A stretch of DNA of 64,000 bases, from the NCBI RefSeq assembly GCF_016107705.1, contig NZ_JAEHGC010000021.1, positions 1-64,000 on the forward strand. Reading direction: 5' to 3'. Below the pieces are notes generated by a model, which was not told the DNA's origin, did no database searches, and saw nothing but the letters and a program-made list of their open reading frames with translations. Source of the DNA: Neobacillus cucumis (GTDB taxonomy: Bacteria > Bacillota > Bacilli > Bacillales_B > DSM-18226). Shown here in pieces: positions 17,689 to 27,856 of the stretch. Each line of letters starts with the position of its first letter. Positions within the stretch are counted from its first letter, which is position 1. Position numbers and translations under genes: made by a program.

Positions 17689-19164
17689 TTAATGATTATA
17701 ACTTCTCGGCTTTGATTTGCCTGACGTTCTTTTTTCACCGCTTCTTGGTTTTACCGGTGATTTTTTTCTGCGGTCAGAATTAAACCCTCTAGAATCGTCT
17801 CTTCGTCTGCGGTCCCGATCCTGTGGTCTTCTTTCCCTTTTTTGCGGAAGCGGTTGTTCTTCTGTCAGCTTAACAGGAGTAGTATCCGGTTCTTTCGTCA
17901 ACATCTTCAACACAGCCGCAACAACAGTGGAAGCATCGTTTGCTTCAAGTAATTCTTCGGCGGCTGCTTTGTAATATTGAAGATTATTCGACTCGATCGT
18001 CTGTAGAATTTTATCAACTACCGCACGTTGCTGTCCTTCTAATGCTTCATCAAGGGTTGGCGGCTTCATTCTTTCCATCTTACGTTTTGTAGTTTTTTCA
18101 ACCACATTCAGGTAAGATTTTTCCCTTGGTGTAATAAAGGTCATCGCAACCCCTGTTTTACCTGCACGACCCGTACGTCCAATACGGTGAACATAGCTTT
18201 CAGGATCTTGAGGAATATCAAAGTTATATACATGGGTTACACCAGAGATATCAAGGCCCCTTGCTGCCACATCTGTAGCGACAAGAACATCAATTGAGCC
18301 CTCTTTAAATTTACGAAGGACAGATAGACGTTTTGCCTGACTAAGGTCGCCATGAATTCCTTCAGCCGTATAGCCTCTAAGGTTTAAAGCTTCTGCTAAC
18401 TCATCGACACGGCGTTTCGTCCGTCCGAAAATAATCGCAAGTTCTGGTGATTGGATATCCAAAAGTCTTGTTAGCACATCAAATTTATTTTTTTCCTGCA
18501 CTTCCACATAATATTGTTCAATGGAAGGAACTGTCATTTCTTTTGCTTTGACTCGGACAATTTGCGGATTCTTCATAAACTTTTCAGCCATTCGCTGAAT
18601 CGGTCCCGGCATGGTTGCTGAGAACAGTAAGGTTTGGCGCTCAGTAGGGATTTCCGCTAAAATCGTTTCAATATCTTCAATGAAACCCATGTTTAACATT
18701 TCATCGGCTTCGTCTAGGATAGCTGTATGAACATGGTCTAGTCGGAGTGTTTTTCTATTAATATGGTCAAGCACACGACCTGGTGTTCCAACAATAATAT
18801 GTGGAGCCTTTTTTAGAGAGCGGATTTGGCGGCCAATATCCTGTCCTCCGTAAATTGGTAAAACGCGAACCCTTTTACCTGCTCCGATTTTGTATAGTTC
18901 TTCCGATACTTGAATCGCAAGTTCACGGGTTGGAGCAATAATAATCCCTTGGATTGCTTCTACACTTGTATCAACTTTTTCTACCAATGGAATACCAAAC
19001 GCAGCAGTTTTTCCTGTTCCAGTTTGAGCCTGCCCGATCAAATCTTTATTTTCTAAGCTCAACGGAATTGTTTCTGCCTGAATTGGCGTTGCTTCCTCAA
19101 AACCCATTTTGAGGACAGCCTTTAATGTTTCCTGGCTAATACCTAAATCTTGAAACTTCGTCAA
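17689..19164 (-). CDS. cshA: DEAD-box RNA helicase CshA
   Basis: A 491-aa DEAD-box helicase. It has the Q motif ([14 protein letters not shown]), Walker A ([12 protein letters not shown]), DEAD, SAT (LFSATMPG) and [10 protein letters not shown] motifs, a dimerisation region and an Arg/Asp-rich basic C-terminal tail ([14 protein letters not shown]). In Bacillus CshA works with the RNA degradosome and in ribosome biogenesis and cold adaptation. The TTG at 19164 is preferred over the ATG at 19173: it lies about 10 nt from AGGAG (the ATG only 1-2 nt) and gives an N terminus like B. subtilis MTITFQDF. Confidence 0.95.
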   Translation of the reverse strand: MTKFQDLGISQETLKAVLKMGFEEATPIQAETIPLSLENKDLIGQAQTGTGKTAAFGIPLVEKVDTSVEAIQGIIIAPTRELAIQVSEELYKIGAGKRVRVLPIYGGQDIGRQIRSLKKAPHIIVGTPGRVLDHINRKTLRLDHVHTAILDEADEMLNMGFIEDIETILAEIPTERQTLLFSATMPGPIQRMAEKFMKNPQIVRVKAKEMTVPSIEQYYVEVQEKNKFDVLTRLLDIQSPELAIIFGRTKRRVDELAEALNLRGYTAEGIHGDLSQAKRLSVLRKFKEGSIDVLVATDVAARGLDISGVTHVYNFDIPQDPESYVHRIGRTGRAGKTGVAMTFITPREKSYLNVVEKTTKRKMERMKPPTLDEALEGQQRAVVDKILQTIESNNLQYYKAAAEELLEANDASTVVAAVLKMLTKEPDTTPVKLTEEQPLPQKRERRPQDRDRRRRDDSRGFNSDRRKKSPVKPRSGEKRTSGKSKPRSYNH

Positions 19165-19249
19165 TGTTTTCATTCTCCTTCATCTATTTAAAAATTGTAT
19201 TTATGCTGAATGTATCGTGACGCATCAAAATGCCCAAATTTATTTTATC

Positions 19250-19280
19250 AAAAAAAGACATTCCTCCATAGGAGTATGCC
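19250..19280 (-). terminator. Terminator of the ddl-murF-esterase unit
   Basis: On the minus strand GGCATACTCC pairs with GGAGGAATGTC, followed by TTTTTTT. It lies 85 bp past the esterase stop and ahead of the cshA start region. Confidence 0.75.
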
Positions 19281-19364
19281 CTTGTTTCCTCGTTCTTAAG
19301 ACACGTTGATTATTATCATACCACTATTCCTTTTATATTGCAATCAAAGCTAGTTTTACCAACC

Positions 19365-20063
19365 TTAATACTCGGATAAAAAATCATACACCTGGGAAAA
19401 TAGGGCGGCTTTTTCCTCACAGTGACAAATATGATGTTGGGAATCCTTAATATAAGTAATCCGCTTCTTTTTTGAATTAATGGTCCGATACAAATATTCA
19501 GCACTTTTTGGCGGCACCATTCCATCACATTCCCCTTGAGCAATTAAGGTTGGCACTTCTACTTGATGCAAAAGTGGTTTAATAAAGGAGACGAGTTGAC
19601 GAAATTGCAAGGTTGCCGCTATTGGGGTTTCTTTTATTTTTCTTAAATAACGCTGAAATAATTCATTCTCCCTCAAGTTTCCTCTTAGAGAGTCAATCAG
19701 CATTGTTTTTAATTCCACCGCCATTTGTTTTGGATTAATGTAAAGGGCGGCGGCACTTAACAAAATAAGCTTATTAACAGGATAATTGGCTGCTAAATAG
19801 GCTGCAATTAAGCCTCCCATTGAAAAACCAATGACATAAACTTCTTCACAGGTTTGAAGGAGCTTCTTTAATTCAGCTTCGGCACATTCAATCCACTGCT
19901 GATACTGGACCCCTTTTAATGAAAGTGTTTCACCATGACCCGGAAGTGTGGGCACAGAAAAGCTCCAATTGGTCCGTTCCGATAAATACTCCACCAGCGG
20001 TTCTACTTCATAAGGGGCTCCCGTAAAGCCGTGAATACATAAGCAGCCAATCATTTCATTCAC
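19365..20063 (-). CDS. Alpha/beta hydrolase, carboxylesterase (YdbT/Est-like)
   Basis: A 232-aa alpha/beta hydrolase. HGFTGAP forms the oxyanion region, the nucleophile elbow is GFSMGG, the acid is probably the Asp in GECDGMVPP and the His is in SQHHICHCEE. Size and motifs match Bacillus carboxylesterases of the Est30/YvaK type and monoacylglycerol lipases. It lies 32 bp downstream of murF and is probably in the same transcript. The physiological substrate is unknown. Confidence 0.85.
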   Translation of the reverse strand: MNEMIGCLCIHGFTGAPYEVEPLVEYLSERTNWSFSVPTLPGHGETLSLKGVQYQQWIECAEAELKKLLQTCEEVYVIGFSMGGLIAAYLAANYPVNKLILLSAAALYINPKQMAVELKTMLIDSLRGNLRENELFQRYLRKIKETPIAATLQFRQLVSFIKPLLHQVEVPTLIAQGECDGMVPPKSAEYLYRTINSKKKRITYIKDSQHHICHCEEKAALFSQVYDFLSEY

Positions 20064-20094
20064 CCGCCAAATTGCCTTTTGCTCGTTTAAAAGC

Positions 20095-21468
20095 TTATTT
20101 TTGTAAAGAATTCACAATCTCCTCTAATTTCATCCCACGGGATGCCTTAACAAGCACTAAAGACTCCCCGTTTACATTGTTTACCAATTTGTGAATTAAT
20201 TCCTTTTTATCTGTAAAGGCGAAAACCCGATTTTCTCCTAAAACTGCACGTGCACCATTTGCGATATGAGCTCCTAATTGTCCGTAAGTAAACAATAAAT
20301 CAATTTTATTTGGATTTAGGCCCTGACCAATTTGCAAATGATATTGTTCTTCCTGCGGCCCTAATTCCAGCATATCACCTAACACAAGGATTTTTTTATC
20401 ATACCCTTGAAGGTTCGATACTAATTCAATCGCTGCAATCATCGAGGTCGGGCTGGCATTATAAGCATCATTAATGATTTTTTCCCCATGCTTACCTTCA
20501 ACAAGCTCCATTCTCATATTTGTAAGCTTGATCCCTGCTAAACCTTCATTCATTTTTTCAAACGGAACATTAAAATGTCTGGCAATCAACATGGAGGCAA
20601 GCGCATTTAAAATATTGTGCGTTCCCAAAACAGGAAGCATAAAGCTTTCTGTTGAAGCATTTGTCTTAAACCGGTTACCATGATTGATTTGAATAATGTC
20701 TGTCGGAAATAAATCATTGGTTTCATTCCTTCCAAAGGTCTGTACCTCGACATTTCCTTTATAGCGATGGATTCTTTCCATTAATAACGGTTCGTCACCA
20801 TGCAATACAGCTAGTCCACCTGCTTTTAAGCCTTGCAAAATTTCAAGCTTCGCTTCAGCAATTCCCTCTCTAGAACCGAGGTCAAGCAAATGGGATTCGC
20901 CAATATTTGTGATAACAACGGCATCCGGGCAGGCGAGTTTGGTGAGAAATTCAATTTCACCACGTCCGCTCATCCCCATTTCCAAAACAGCAATTTGGGT
21001 ATCCTCTTCCAATCCTAATATCGTAAGTGGAAGACCAATTTGATTATTATAATTACCTTCCGTTTTTTGTACTTTATATTGGGTCGAAAGCAGGCCAGCA
21101 GTTAAATCCTTTGTGGTTGTTTTTCCGTTACTTCCGGTGATTCCTACCACCTTTATATCCAGTTCCTGACGATAGCTTCTTGCTAATTCCTGTAAAGCTG
21201 TTAAACAATCATCAACAATTAAAATCGGCAGATGCTCTGGCGGGTTTGGAACATCACTTTGCCAAAAAGCAGCTACAGCACCTTTTTGGATGGATTCCTC
21301 TACAAATTTATGGCCATCTACCCGTTCCCCTTTAAAGGGTACGAACAAGGTTCCCGCTTCAATTTTTCTTGAATCGATAATAACTTCTTGGACGACTACA
21401 TCTTTAAAAGGAGTGATATCATTTTTTACCGTGATCATGTTAGCGATTTGGCTAAGAGTTCTTTTCAT
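20095..21468 (-). CDS. murF: UDP-N-acetylmuramoyl-tripeptide--D-alanyl-D-alanine ligase
   Basis: A 457-aa Mur ligase that joins D-Ala-D-Ala to the UDP-MurNAc-tripeptide in the cytoplasm. The ATP loop is GITGSNGKTTTKDL, and NDAYNASPTSM marks the central and C-terminal Mur domains. GAGGAGGG precedes the ATG. It follows ddl, whose product is its substrate; a strong hairpin lies between them. Confidence 0.96.
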   Translation of the reverse strand: MKRTLSQIANMITVKNDITPFKDVVVQEVIIDSRKIEAGTLFVPFKGERVDGHKFVEESIQKGAVAAFWQSDVPNPPEHLPILIVDDCLTALQELARSYRQELDIKVVGITGSNGKTTTKDLTAGLLSTQYKVQKTEGNYNNQIGLPLTILGLEEDTQIAVLEMGMSGRGEIEFLTKLACPDAVVITNIGESHLLDLGSREGIAEAKLEILQGLKAGGLAVLHGDEPLLMERIHRYKGNVEVQTFGRNETNDLFPTDIIQINHGNRFKTNASTESFMLPVLGTHNILNALASMLIARHFNVPFEKMNEGLAGIKLTNMRMELVEGKHGEKIINDAYNASPTSMIAAIELVSNLQGYDKKILVLGDMLELGPQEEQYHLQIGQGLNPNKIDLLFTYGQLGAHIANGARAVLGENRVFAFTDKKELIHKLVNNVNGESLVLVKASRGMKLEEIVNSLQK

Positions 21469-21504
21469 CCTTTTTCCCTCCTCTATTCAATTGATTCTCA
21501 AAAG

Positions 21505-21532
21505 AACGGACACGGCGAAAAGCCGTGCCGTT
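21505..21532 (-). terminator. Hairpin between ddl and murF (partial terminator or attenuator)
   Basis: AACGGACACGGC and GCCGTGCCGTT form a strong stem around GAAAA, with TTCTTTTG following on the minus strand. It lies inside the ddl-murF unit, so it may reduce rather than end transcription into murF. Confidence 0.5.
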
Positions 21533-21542
21533 ACTGATTATT

Positions 21543-22622
21543 TTAAAAAGTATATTTAATCTGTTGTTTTTCGTTATGTCTTTCTTTTGCAAGATTGACA
21601 AGGCGCTCAATTAATTGTGGGTATTCAACCCCGGTGTGCTTCCATAACAGCGGGAACATACTAAATGGAGTAAAACCAGGCATTGTATTTACTTCGTTAA
21701 TTAATGCCCTTCCATCCTTTGTTAAGAAGAAATCAGCACGAACCAACCCTGAACAATCCAACGCTTTAAATGCCTGAATCGCCATAGCTTTAATTTGTTT
21801 ATATTCATCCTCTGTAATTTCAGCTGGAATAATCAACGCGGTCTCGCCATCTTCATATTTCGCTTTATAATCATAAAAATCCTTTTTTGGAACAATTTCT
21901 CCGGCTATGGAACATTCCGGCTCATCATTCCCTAGAATACCCACTTCAATTTCACGGGCAGTTACACCTTCTTCGATAATCACCTTGCGATCAAATTGGA
22001 AGGCTTCCGCAAAAGCTGTTTCCAATTCTGCACGATTCCGGCATTTACTAATTCCAACACTAGAACCAAGATTAGCCGGCTTTACAAAACATGGATAACC
22101 AAGCGCTTCCTCAACCTTTGCATAAGCAGCTTCTTTTTCCTTTTGCCATTCACTTTTAATAAAGGCAACATAGTTTACTTGGGCAAGCCCGGCTTGTGCA
22201 AATACATTTTTCATCATCACTTTATCCATACCAGCTGCGGAAGCAAGTACCCCATTTCCGGCATAAGGGAGATTTAATAGTTCTAATAATCCTTGAACCG
22301 TACCATCTTCCCCATTTGGTCCGTGCAATAGCGGGAAGATGACGTCAAGAGGTGCTTGTTCCTGTTTATTTCCTTCAAATAAAGCAGGGGCTAATGAAAG
22401 TGGGGATAATTCATTCCCCCCGGTAAACTCAAGTTCCTTTACATTCTCAACAGGAGCTTGCAGCTGCGCACCCTTAATCCACTTACCTTCTTCATTTATG
22501 TAAATAGGATGAATTTCAAATTTTTCTAGGTCCAGTGCGCGAATGACTGCCATTGCCGTTTGCATAGATACTTTATGTTCAGCGGATTTTCCTCCGTATA
22601 ATAAACCAAGTTTCGTTTTCAT
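21543..22622 (-). CDS. ddl: D-alanine--D-alanine ligase
   Basis: A 359-aa ATP-grasp ligase. [10 protein letters not shown] at the N terminus binds substrate, [19 protein letters not shown] and [13 protein letters not shown] are ATP-grasp motifs, and [16 protein letters not shown] ends the active site. Phe after SxxPLLW is typical of vancomycin-sensitive Gram-positives, but no prediction is made. GGAGGTTTATC precedes the ATG. It makes the dipeptide used by MurF from the product of Alr. Confidence 0.96.
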   Translation of the reverse strand: MKTKLGLLYGGKSAEHKVSMQTAMAVIRALDLEKFEIHPIYINEEGKWIKGAQLQAPVENVKELEFTGGNELSPLSLAPALFEGNKQEQAPLDVIFPLLHGPNGEDGTVQGLLELLNLPYAGNGVLASAAGMDKVMMKNVFAQAGLAQVNYVAFIKSEWQKEKEAAYAKVEEALGYPCFVKPANLGSSVGISKCRNRAELETAFAEAFQFDRKVIIEEGVTAREIEVGILGNDEPECSIAGEIVPKKDFYDYKAKYEDGETALIIPAEITEDEYKQIKAMAIQAFKALDCSGLVRADFFLTKDGRALINEVNTMPGFTPFSMFPLLWKHTGVEYPQLIERLVNLAKERHNEKQQIKYTF

Positions 22623-22771
22623 GATAAACCTCCATTTTAAATACTGTTTTTATTTTAGCACTTTCTCAAAAATTTAAGGAATGATGTGATAATCTTTTTT
22701 ATATTTTATGAAATCAAGTGCTTGGGTCAAAACAATCAAAAAATAAAATCTCTCCAAATTATCAGGAGAGA

Positions 22772-23548
22772 TTAGCGAACATTCAATTTCCACTCTTTTG
22801 TTTTTTTATCAAAAATGATTTTAGCATGATATGGTTCTTTTGAAATAATTTCATATTCCTCATACATATCATCCATATTGGCAAAATCACCAATTACCCA
22901 GATTGGGATTTCAATCTTTGTACGCTGCTGATCTGCATCTTTCATGGAAATACAGATTCCCTCTTTCATAAACGGAGTTAAGGAAAGAAGAATCTCCTTA
23001 TTTACGGATGGATAGGTGCGTTTTTTCCTTAAACCTAAAAGGGATTTCTCCAATTTAAGTTTACTTACCTTTCCGGAAATGGCCTCACTAAGTAAATGAA
23101 AAAAGTCCTTAAAGCTGCGATAATAAATTTTGTTAAACCAGCCATCATCATGGGCTAAATACACAAATCGATTTCCCAGCTTATTATAGAAGGGCAATTT
23201 TAAATGCTGCTTCAAATGACCCAAATATAATAATTCTGCAATTTCTTGGCCTGTCAGCTCATTTAAAACCTCTTCTTCAATAAAATCAATCCAGCAAAAA
23301 TCTCCGTACCCGTATACATCTTCCCCAGCTAATTTTTTTACGCGATCCTCCGGACAATATTCAAGCAGCGTATGCATATTAAACTCAGTATCATCAAAGC
23401 GGTGCTTTAATAAAAGCAAATGATTTAATGAATCTGAAAAAGCAGCAGCAAATTCATCGAATTCAATTCCGTAGGACATTACATACTGATCCGATTGATT
23501 TAAGTGTACATAAATAAGATCCCGTATGTCTTGATGATGCTTTTTCAA
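22772..23548 (-). CDS. Uncharacterised 258-aa cytoplasmic protein
   Basis: I do not recognise a characterised family. The protein has no signal peptide or membrane helix. It is rich in acidic, aromatic and leucine residues (for example YGYGDFCWIDFIEEEVLNEL) and ends with strands reading YHAKIIFDKKTKEWKLNV. Similar Bacillus proteins are, I think, simply annotated as conserved hypothetical. The second TTG (23548) has GGAGG 9 nt upstream and is preferred over the TTG two codons earlier. It stands alone between ddl and mgtE. Confidence 0.75.
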   Translation of the reverse strand: MKKHHQDIRDLIYVHLNQSDQYVMSYGIEFDEFAAAFSDSLNHLLLLKHRFDDTEFNMHTLLEYCPEDRVKKLAGEDVYGYGDFCWIDFIEEEVLNELTGQEIAELLYLGHLKQHLKLPFYNKLGNRFVYLAHDDGWFNKIYYRSFKDFFHLLSEAISGKVSKLKLEKSLLGLRKKRTYPSVNKEILLSLTPFMKEGICISMKDADQQRTKIEIPIWVIGDFANMDDMYEEYEIISKEPYHAKIIFDKKTKEWKLNVR

Positions 23549-23839
23549 GGCCAAACTCCTCCGAAAGTTTAAAATTTATCATAAAAAGACAGCTATCGTA
23601 AAAACTGCCTATGTGTTATTCCTTATCATTTTACCAAAGAATAGGTCAAATAGCTTATTTCAATTCTTTTACAATTTTAAAGCTTTGATGATGAAAATTG
23701 CAAATGGATTATCATAAAAGCTGCTGTTTTTAAAATATCAATGGATTCTTATTTATTAACATATACTAGTAAAGATTCGAAAAAACTTTTCCGTCTCCCC
23801 TGTTATCAAACATGCGGGGTAGAAAGGAGCTTTAAATCC

Positions 23840-25198
23840 ATGATTAAGGATATGACTCAGGATGAGATTAGCCTTTATATTATTAAAGTTTTAAAAGAAA
23901 ATAAAAAAGCTGAATTTGAAGTGATTCTTGAGGAATTGCAGCCTTATGACATTGCGAAAATTTATGAGGAATTACCGGGGAAACATAAAGCTAAGTTTCT
24001 TTTATTTCTTAAAAATGATCTTCTCGCAGACCTAATGGAAGAGCTTGATAAGGATGAACAGCTCGAGGTATTAAATAAGCTTGGCATCGAAAAGTCGAGC
24101 AAGGTTCTTGATTTAATGGACAATGACGACCTTGCCTTACTATTACATGAACTATCCCCTGAAAAGATGGATTCGCTTTTGTCCGGGATGAAGGCGGAGG
24201 AATCTACCGCTGTAAAAGGCATCCTGAATTATCCGCCGGAAACAGCAGGAAGAATCATGACAAATCGATTTGTCTGGATTCGAAACTATTTTTCTGTCAG
24301 GGAGGCCGTCGATAAATTAAAGATTTTCGCAGAATTTGCTGAAACCATTAATTATTTATATGTGATTGATGAAGATCGCAAACTGGTTGGCGTTGTTTCC
24401 TACCGTGATTTATTATTGGCTGATATGGATGAAAAAATCAATGACATCATGTATGAACGGGTTATTTCTGTTTTAGTGGCGACTGACCAGGAAGTAGTGG
24501 CCAGAACAGCAGAACGTTATGACTTCTTAGCCATTCCCGTTGTAGATGATGAAAATGTCCTCGTTGGGATTGTGACGGTCGATGACATTATCGATGTCGT
24601 GATAAAAGAAGCAAACGAAGATATTGAAAAACTATCTGCTTCGGGGAAAGCGATTGACTTTGATACAAAAATTTTTGTTGCTGCTGCGCGAAGGTTACCA
24701 TGGTTAATTTTACTTTTATTTATCGGTCTCATTTCCGGAAGGATCATCTCAAGCTTTGAAGATACGTTAAAACAGGTGGTTGCTTTAGCCTTTTTTATGC
24801 CGATGATTGCCGGCATGACTGGAAACACTGGGACACAATCCCTAGCGGTTGTCGTTCGCGGACTAATCTCCCATGATATAGATAAAGGAGTCGTTACCCG
24901 GCTTATTGCACGTGAGTTTGGGGTTGGGATTACGATTGGGGTCACATGTGCTGTGCTAATCTCAATTATTGCCTACATCTGGCAGGGGAATATGATATTA
25001 GGGGCAGTGGTGGGCTGTTCCCTCTTTTTCACACTTATAATTGGAACGCTGGCGGGAACCATCATTCCTCTAATTTTATACCGCTTTAATGTTGATCCTG
25101 CCGTAGCATCTGGCCCGCTGATCACCACCTTAAATGACATCTTTTCCTTAATGACCTACTTTGGTATCGCATCAATGTTTTTACATTACCTCATCTAG
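23840..25198 (+). CDS. mgtE: MgtE family magnesium transporter
   Basis: A 452-aa Mg2+ channel. The N domain of acidic helical repeats (residues 1-125) is followed by two CBS domains (to about 250), a plug helix and five membrane helices with the pore signature MTGNTGTQSLAVVVRG. The ATG at 23840 with AAGGAG 10 nt upstream gives the usual family length; an ORF extension of 33 codons upstream lacks a ribosome site. The 270-bp leader shows no M-box consensus, so control by the N/CBS domains on the protein itself is more likely. Confidence 0.93.
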   Translation: MIKDMTQDEISLYIIKVLKENKKAEFEVILEELQPYDIAKIYEELPGKHKAKFLLFLKNDLLADLMEELDKDEQLEVLNKLGIEKSSKVLDLMDNDDLALLLHELSPEKMDSLLSGMKAEESTAVKGILNYPPETAGRIMTNRFVWIRNYFSVREAVDKLKIFAEFAETINYLYVIDEDRKLVGVVSYRDLLLADMDEKINDIMYERVISVLVATDQEVVARTAERYDFLAIPVVDDENVLVGIVTVDDIIDVVIKEANEDIEKLSASGKAIDFDTKIFVAAARRLPWLILLLFIGLISGRIISSFEDTLKQVVALAFFMPMIAGMTGNTGTQSLAVVVRGLISHDIDKGVVTRLIAREFGVGITIGVTCAVLISIIAYIWQGNMILGAVVGCSLFFTLIIGTLAGTIIPLILYRFNVDPAVASGPLITTLNDIFSLMTYFGIASMFLHYLI

Positions 25199-25326
25199 GA
25201 TTTTTGAAACCATCTATCTGCTTCACCCGTCTTATATTTTGTAATATTTCCCTCAATTTCTATTGTGAGGAAACCCATTCTTTGCTAGCATAAAAGTAAC
25301 AAATGTAAAAATAACGGGTGTGACAT

Positions 25327-26508
25327 ATGGATTATTTTTCAAAAAAAGTGGACCGGTTTGATTGGACATTAACGTTAATTTTATTTCTGTTTTTCCTAAT
25401 TAGCTGTGCCTCCATCTTCAGTGCTCAAGGTGCGGCACAGTATGATGAAAATTTCTTAATCAAACAAGTCTTTTGGTATGTAGTGGGGGCAGCGATTATT
25501 TCTGTTGCCATTCTATTCGATGGCTATCAATATAAACTGCTTGCATGGTATCTCTATGGCTTTGGCCTTTTGTTGCTGATTGCAATCATTGTGGCACCGA
25601 CAAGCATTGCTCCCTATCGAAACGGTGCGAAAAGTTGGTTTATTATTCATGGCCTCGGCATACAGCCTTCGGAATTTGTAAAAACCTTTTTGATTCTGGC
25701 TTTAAGCCGGGTCATTACCCAGCATCAAGAAAAGTTTAAGGGAAAATCTCTTAAATTAGACTTCTTGTTACTTTTAAAATTGGGGATTACCACAGCAGTC
25801 CCCCTCGGGCTGATTATGCTTCAGCCTGACTTAGGAACCGGTCTTGTGATTTTATCAATTCTTACAGGCCTTATTTTAGTTTCAGGAATCTCATGGAAAA
25901 TTATATTGCCGATTTACGGCTCGGGGGCAGGCTTTGGAGCAGCCATTCTTTATCTCGTCGTTCAGAAACCGGAACTGCTTGTAAAATATTTAAACGTGAA
26001 AACCTATCAATTCGAAAGGATCTATTCCTGGCTTGACCCGGTTAATCATCAAAGTGATTCAGGCTACCATCTAATGAAATCATTAACGGCGATTGGCTCA
26101 GGTCTGATAACGGGAAAAGGTTTTGATAAAGGTGAAGTTTACATTCCCGAGGGCCATACCGATTTCATCTTTAGTATTATTGGCGAAGAATACGGTTTTG
26201 TTGGCGGCAGTATTGTGGTAGGACTATTCTTCCTGTTGATTTACCATTTAATCAAAACAGCCTTAGATACAAATGACCCGTTTAATACATATGTCTGCAT
26301 AGGCGTTATCAGCGTAATTACATTCCACGTCTTTCAAAATATTGGCATGACTATCCAAGTGCTGCCAATTACCGGCATTCCGCTACCCTTCATCAGCTAT
26401 GGGGGAAGCTCTTTAATGGGTAATATGTTTGCAATGGGCTTGGTCTACAGCATGCGTTACCATCATCGGACCTATATGTTTTCTTCCGGCGCATCAGTTG
26501 ATTCCTAA
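25327..26508 (+). CDS. FtsW/RodA/SpoVE family peptidoglycan glycosyltransferase (RodA-like)
   Basis: A 393-aa SEDS protein with about ten membrane helices. The signature segments are IQPSEFVKTFLILALSR, MLQPDLGTG (with the Asp needed for polymerase activity) and GEEYGFVGG, and it ends PLPFISYGGSSLMGNM. These enzymes polymerise lipid II with a class B PBP partner. It is closer in length and sequence style to RodA than FtsW. No partner PBP gene is adjacent, so whether this is the main elongation enzyme or a paralogue is open. Confidence 0.9.
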   Translation: MDYFSKKVDRFDWTLTLILFLFFLISCASIFSAQGAAQYDENFLIKQVFWYVVGAAIISVAILFDGYQYKLLAWYLYGFGLLLLIAIIVAPTSIAPYRNGAKSWFIIHGLGIQPSEFVKTFLILALSRVITQHQEKFKGKSLKLDFLLLLKLGITTAVPLGLIMLQPDLGTGLVILSILTGLILVSGISWKIILPIYGSGAGFGAAILYLVVQKPELLVKYLNVKTYQFERIYSWLDPVNHQSDSGYHLMKSLTAIGSGLITGKGFDKGEVYIPEGHTDFIFSIIGEEYGFVGGSIVVGLFFLLIYHLIKTALDTNDPFNTYVCIGVISVITFHVFQNIGMTIQVLPITGIPLPFISYGGSSLMGNMFAMGLVYSMRYHHRTYMFSSGASVDS

Positions 26509-26509
26509 A

Positions 26510-26536
26510 GGCAGCGGCTTTACGCTGTCTTTTTCA
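26510..26536 (+). terminator. Terminator of the rodA-like gene
   Basis: GGCAGCG pairs with CGCTGTC around a GCTTTA loop, followed by TTTTTC. It starts 2 bp after the stop codon. Confidence 0.8.
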
Positions 26537-26631
26537 TTTATTTAGGAATGAATGTTAAATTGGTACCATATTTATTTCTTTATAGGACAAACTGGTTTAA
26601 ACTATAAACATTACAATAGCGAAGGTGAATT

Positions 26632-27225
26632 ATGAAGGATTTTATTTTCTCAATTTTAATGTTTTTATCACAGTTAGGCTATCTCGGAATTGCTTTAGGT
26701 TTAATGATTGAAATTATCCCAAGTGAGATTGTCTTGGGTTATGGCGGATATATGATTGCACAAGGTCACATGAACTTTTTAGGAGCGGTCATTGCAGGGA
26801 CAATTGGCGGAACAATCGCCCAGCTCTTTTTATATTGGGCGGGTTATTACGGCGGTCGACCCTTTCTTGAAAAGTACGGAAAATATGTGTTAATCAAAAA
26901 GAGCCACATCGACGTTGCTGAAAGTTGGTTTCAAAAGTACGGGGCAGGCGTCATTTTTTCTGCACGCTTTATCCCCGTTGTCAGGCATGCCATTTCCATT
27001 CCAGCAGGGATAGCGAAAATGTCTGTCAGCAAATTCACCCTTTACACCGTTGCGGCGGTATTGCCATGGACCGTCTTATTTCTGTACTTAGGGAAGGTAC
27101 TGAAGGAAAATTGGTCTCATATTAAAGAATATGCACAGCCCTATGTGCTTCCAATTATAATCGCAGCAATTGTTTTAGCCGCCATTTACTTTATTATCAA
27201 AAAAACAAAGAAAACCACCAAATGA
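26632..27225 (+). CDS. DedA family membrane protein (VTT domain)
   Basis: A 197-aa DedA protein. The family hallmarks are seen: EIIPSEIVLGYGGYM near the first re-entrant loop, the GGRPFLEKYGKY stretch, and FSARFIPVVRHAISIPAGIAKM with the conserved Arg pair, followed by membrane helices and a Lys-rich tail. DedA relatives flip undecaprenyl phosphate or phosphatidylethanolamine; which applies here is not known. GAAGGTG precedes the ATG. Confidence 0.92.
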   Translation: MKDFIFSILMFLSQLGYLGIALGLMIEIIPSEIVLGYGGYMIAQGHMNFLGAVIAGTIGGTIAQLFLYWAGYYGGRPFLEKYGKYVLIKKSHIDVAESWFQKYGAGVIFSARFIPVVRHAISIPAGIAKMSVSKFTLYTVAAVLPWTVLFLYLGKVLKENWSHIKEYAQPYVLPIIIAAIVLAAIYFIIKKTKKTTK

Positions 27226-27243
27226 TGAATTTGGTGGTTTTTT
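27212..27243 (+). terminator. Terminator of the dedA gene
   Basis: AAACCACCAAAT pairs with ATTTGGTGGTTT and is followed by a T-run. The stem starts inside the last codons of the gene. Confidence 0.85.
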
Positions 27244-27330
27244 AGGCTGCCGATAGCCTTTTATTTTTTTGGTTCTCTCTAACAATTCACCGCATTAATT
27301 TATTAATTAAGTTTTGTCTTTGTAACAAGT

Positions 27331-27464
27331 CTGTTGATTTCCGCTTCAGGCACTTCGCTTTCCGCGGGCGTGCCGGGGAGCCTCCTCAGCGCTTTGGCGC
27401 TTCCGGGGTCTCCCCTGCCCCGTACTCCCGCAGGAGTCTACGTGCCTTACGCTCCAATCAACAG
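27331..27464. repeat. MITE-like palindromic element, copy 1
   Basis: A 134-bp element much richer in G+C than its surroundings. It begins CTGTTGATTTCCGCTTCAGG and ends GCTCCAATCAACAG, so its termini are 9-bp inverted repeats (CTGTTGATT/AATCAACAG). Internal inverted repeats around AGCGCTTTGGCGCT and CTCCCGCAGGAG predict a highly structured RNA. A second, inverted copy lies at 27857-27986. It encodes nothing obvious. Confidence 0.75.
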
Positions 27465-27518
27465 GTGCATTAATAAAAATTTCCACCTCTTAACTATTTA
27501 AAATAATTAGTGAATTTA

Positions 27519-27785
27519 ATGTTTAAGCCAAAAGAGGTTCCTCGAACTGAGTATGAATTTGTTTCTATTGATATTAGTTCCGAAGACCACCTTCCAGGCT
27601 GGATTGCAATATTATTGATTTTTTTCTTTTGAAAAAGTTCATACTTATTATTTTATGACCGCCCAATTGATCCTCCTATACTGTTTATTGGGTATCTTTT
27701 TGGATTGCGTTCAGGTTTAACAATATGGTTGGTGGACGTGTTTTATTTACGGATTCAAACCCATTTAAAGGCAAGCGCAAAATAA
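27519..27785 (+). pseudogene. Small ORF interrupted by an in-frame TGA
   Basis: An ATG at 27519 opens a frame beginning MFKPKEVPRTEYEFVSIDIS and running into a hydrophobic stretch (GWIAILLIFFF). A TGA at 27630-27632 stops it. The same frame then continues for about 50 codons (KSSYLLFYDRPIDPPILFIG, then an LTIWLVDVFYLR stretch) to TAA at 27783-27785. There is no clear ribosome site. It lies between the two inverted copies of the 130-bp element. A decayed small membrane protein gene is the likeliest reading, but the homologue is unknown; frames further along overlap it. Confidence 0.35.
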
Positions 27786-27856
27786 GCATAAGTATACAAA
27801 GAAGTAGAGGTGGAGACTGGCCAATATTTTGGGAAATTAAATAATTGATTTCCTCC

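Noticed and set aside
23555..23839. M-box Mg2+ riboswitch upstream of mgtE
   Set aside because: None of the conserved M-box blocks is seen in the 285-bp region, and no terminator precedes the ribosome site.
23741..23839. N-terminal extension of MgtE
   Set aside because: The extra 33 codons lack a ribosome site and are not part of the family; AAGGAG marks the ATG at 23840.
27690..27845. Plus-strand ORF in another frame (VGGRVLFTDSNPFKGKRK region)
   Set aside because: It overlaps the broken ORF in a second frame, has no ribosome site and no recognisable family; it is too short to choose as the real gene.
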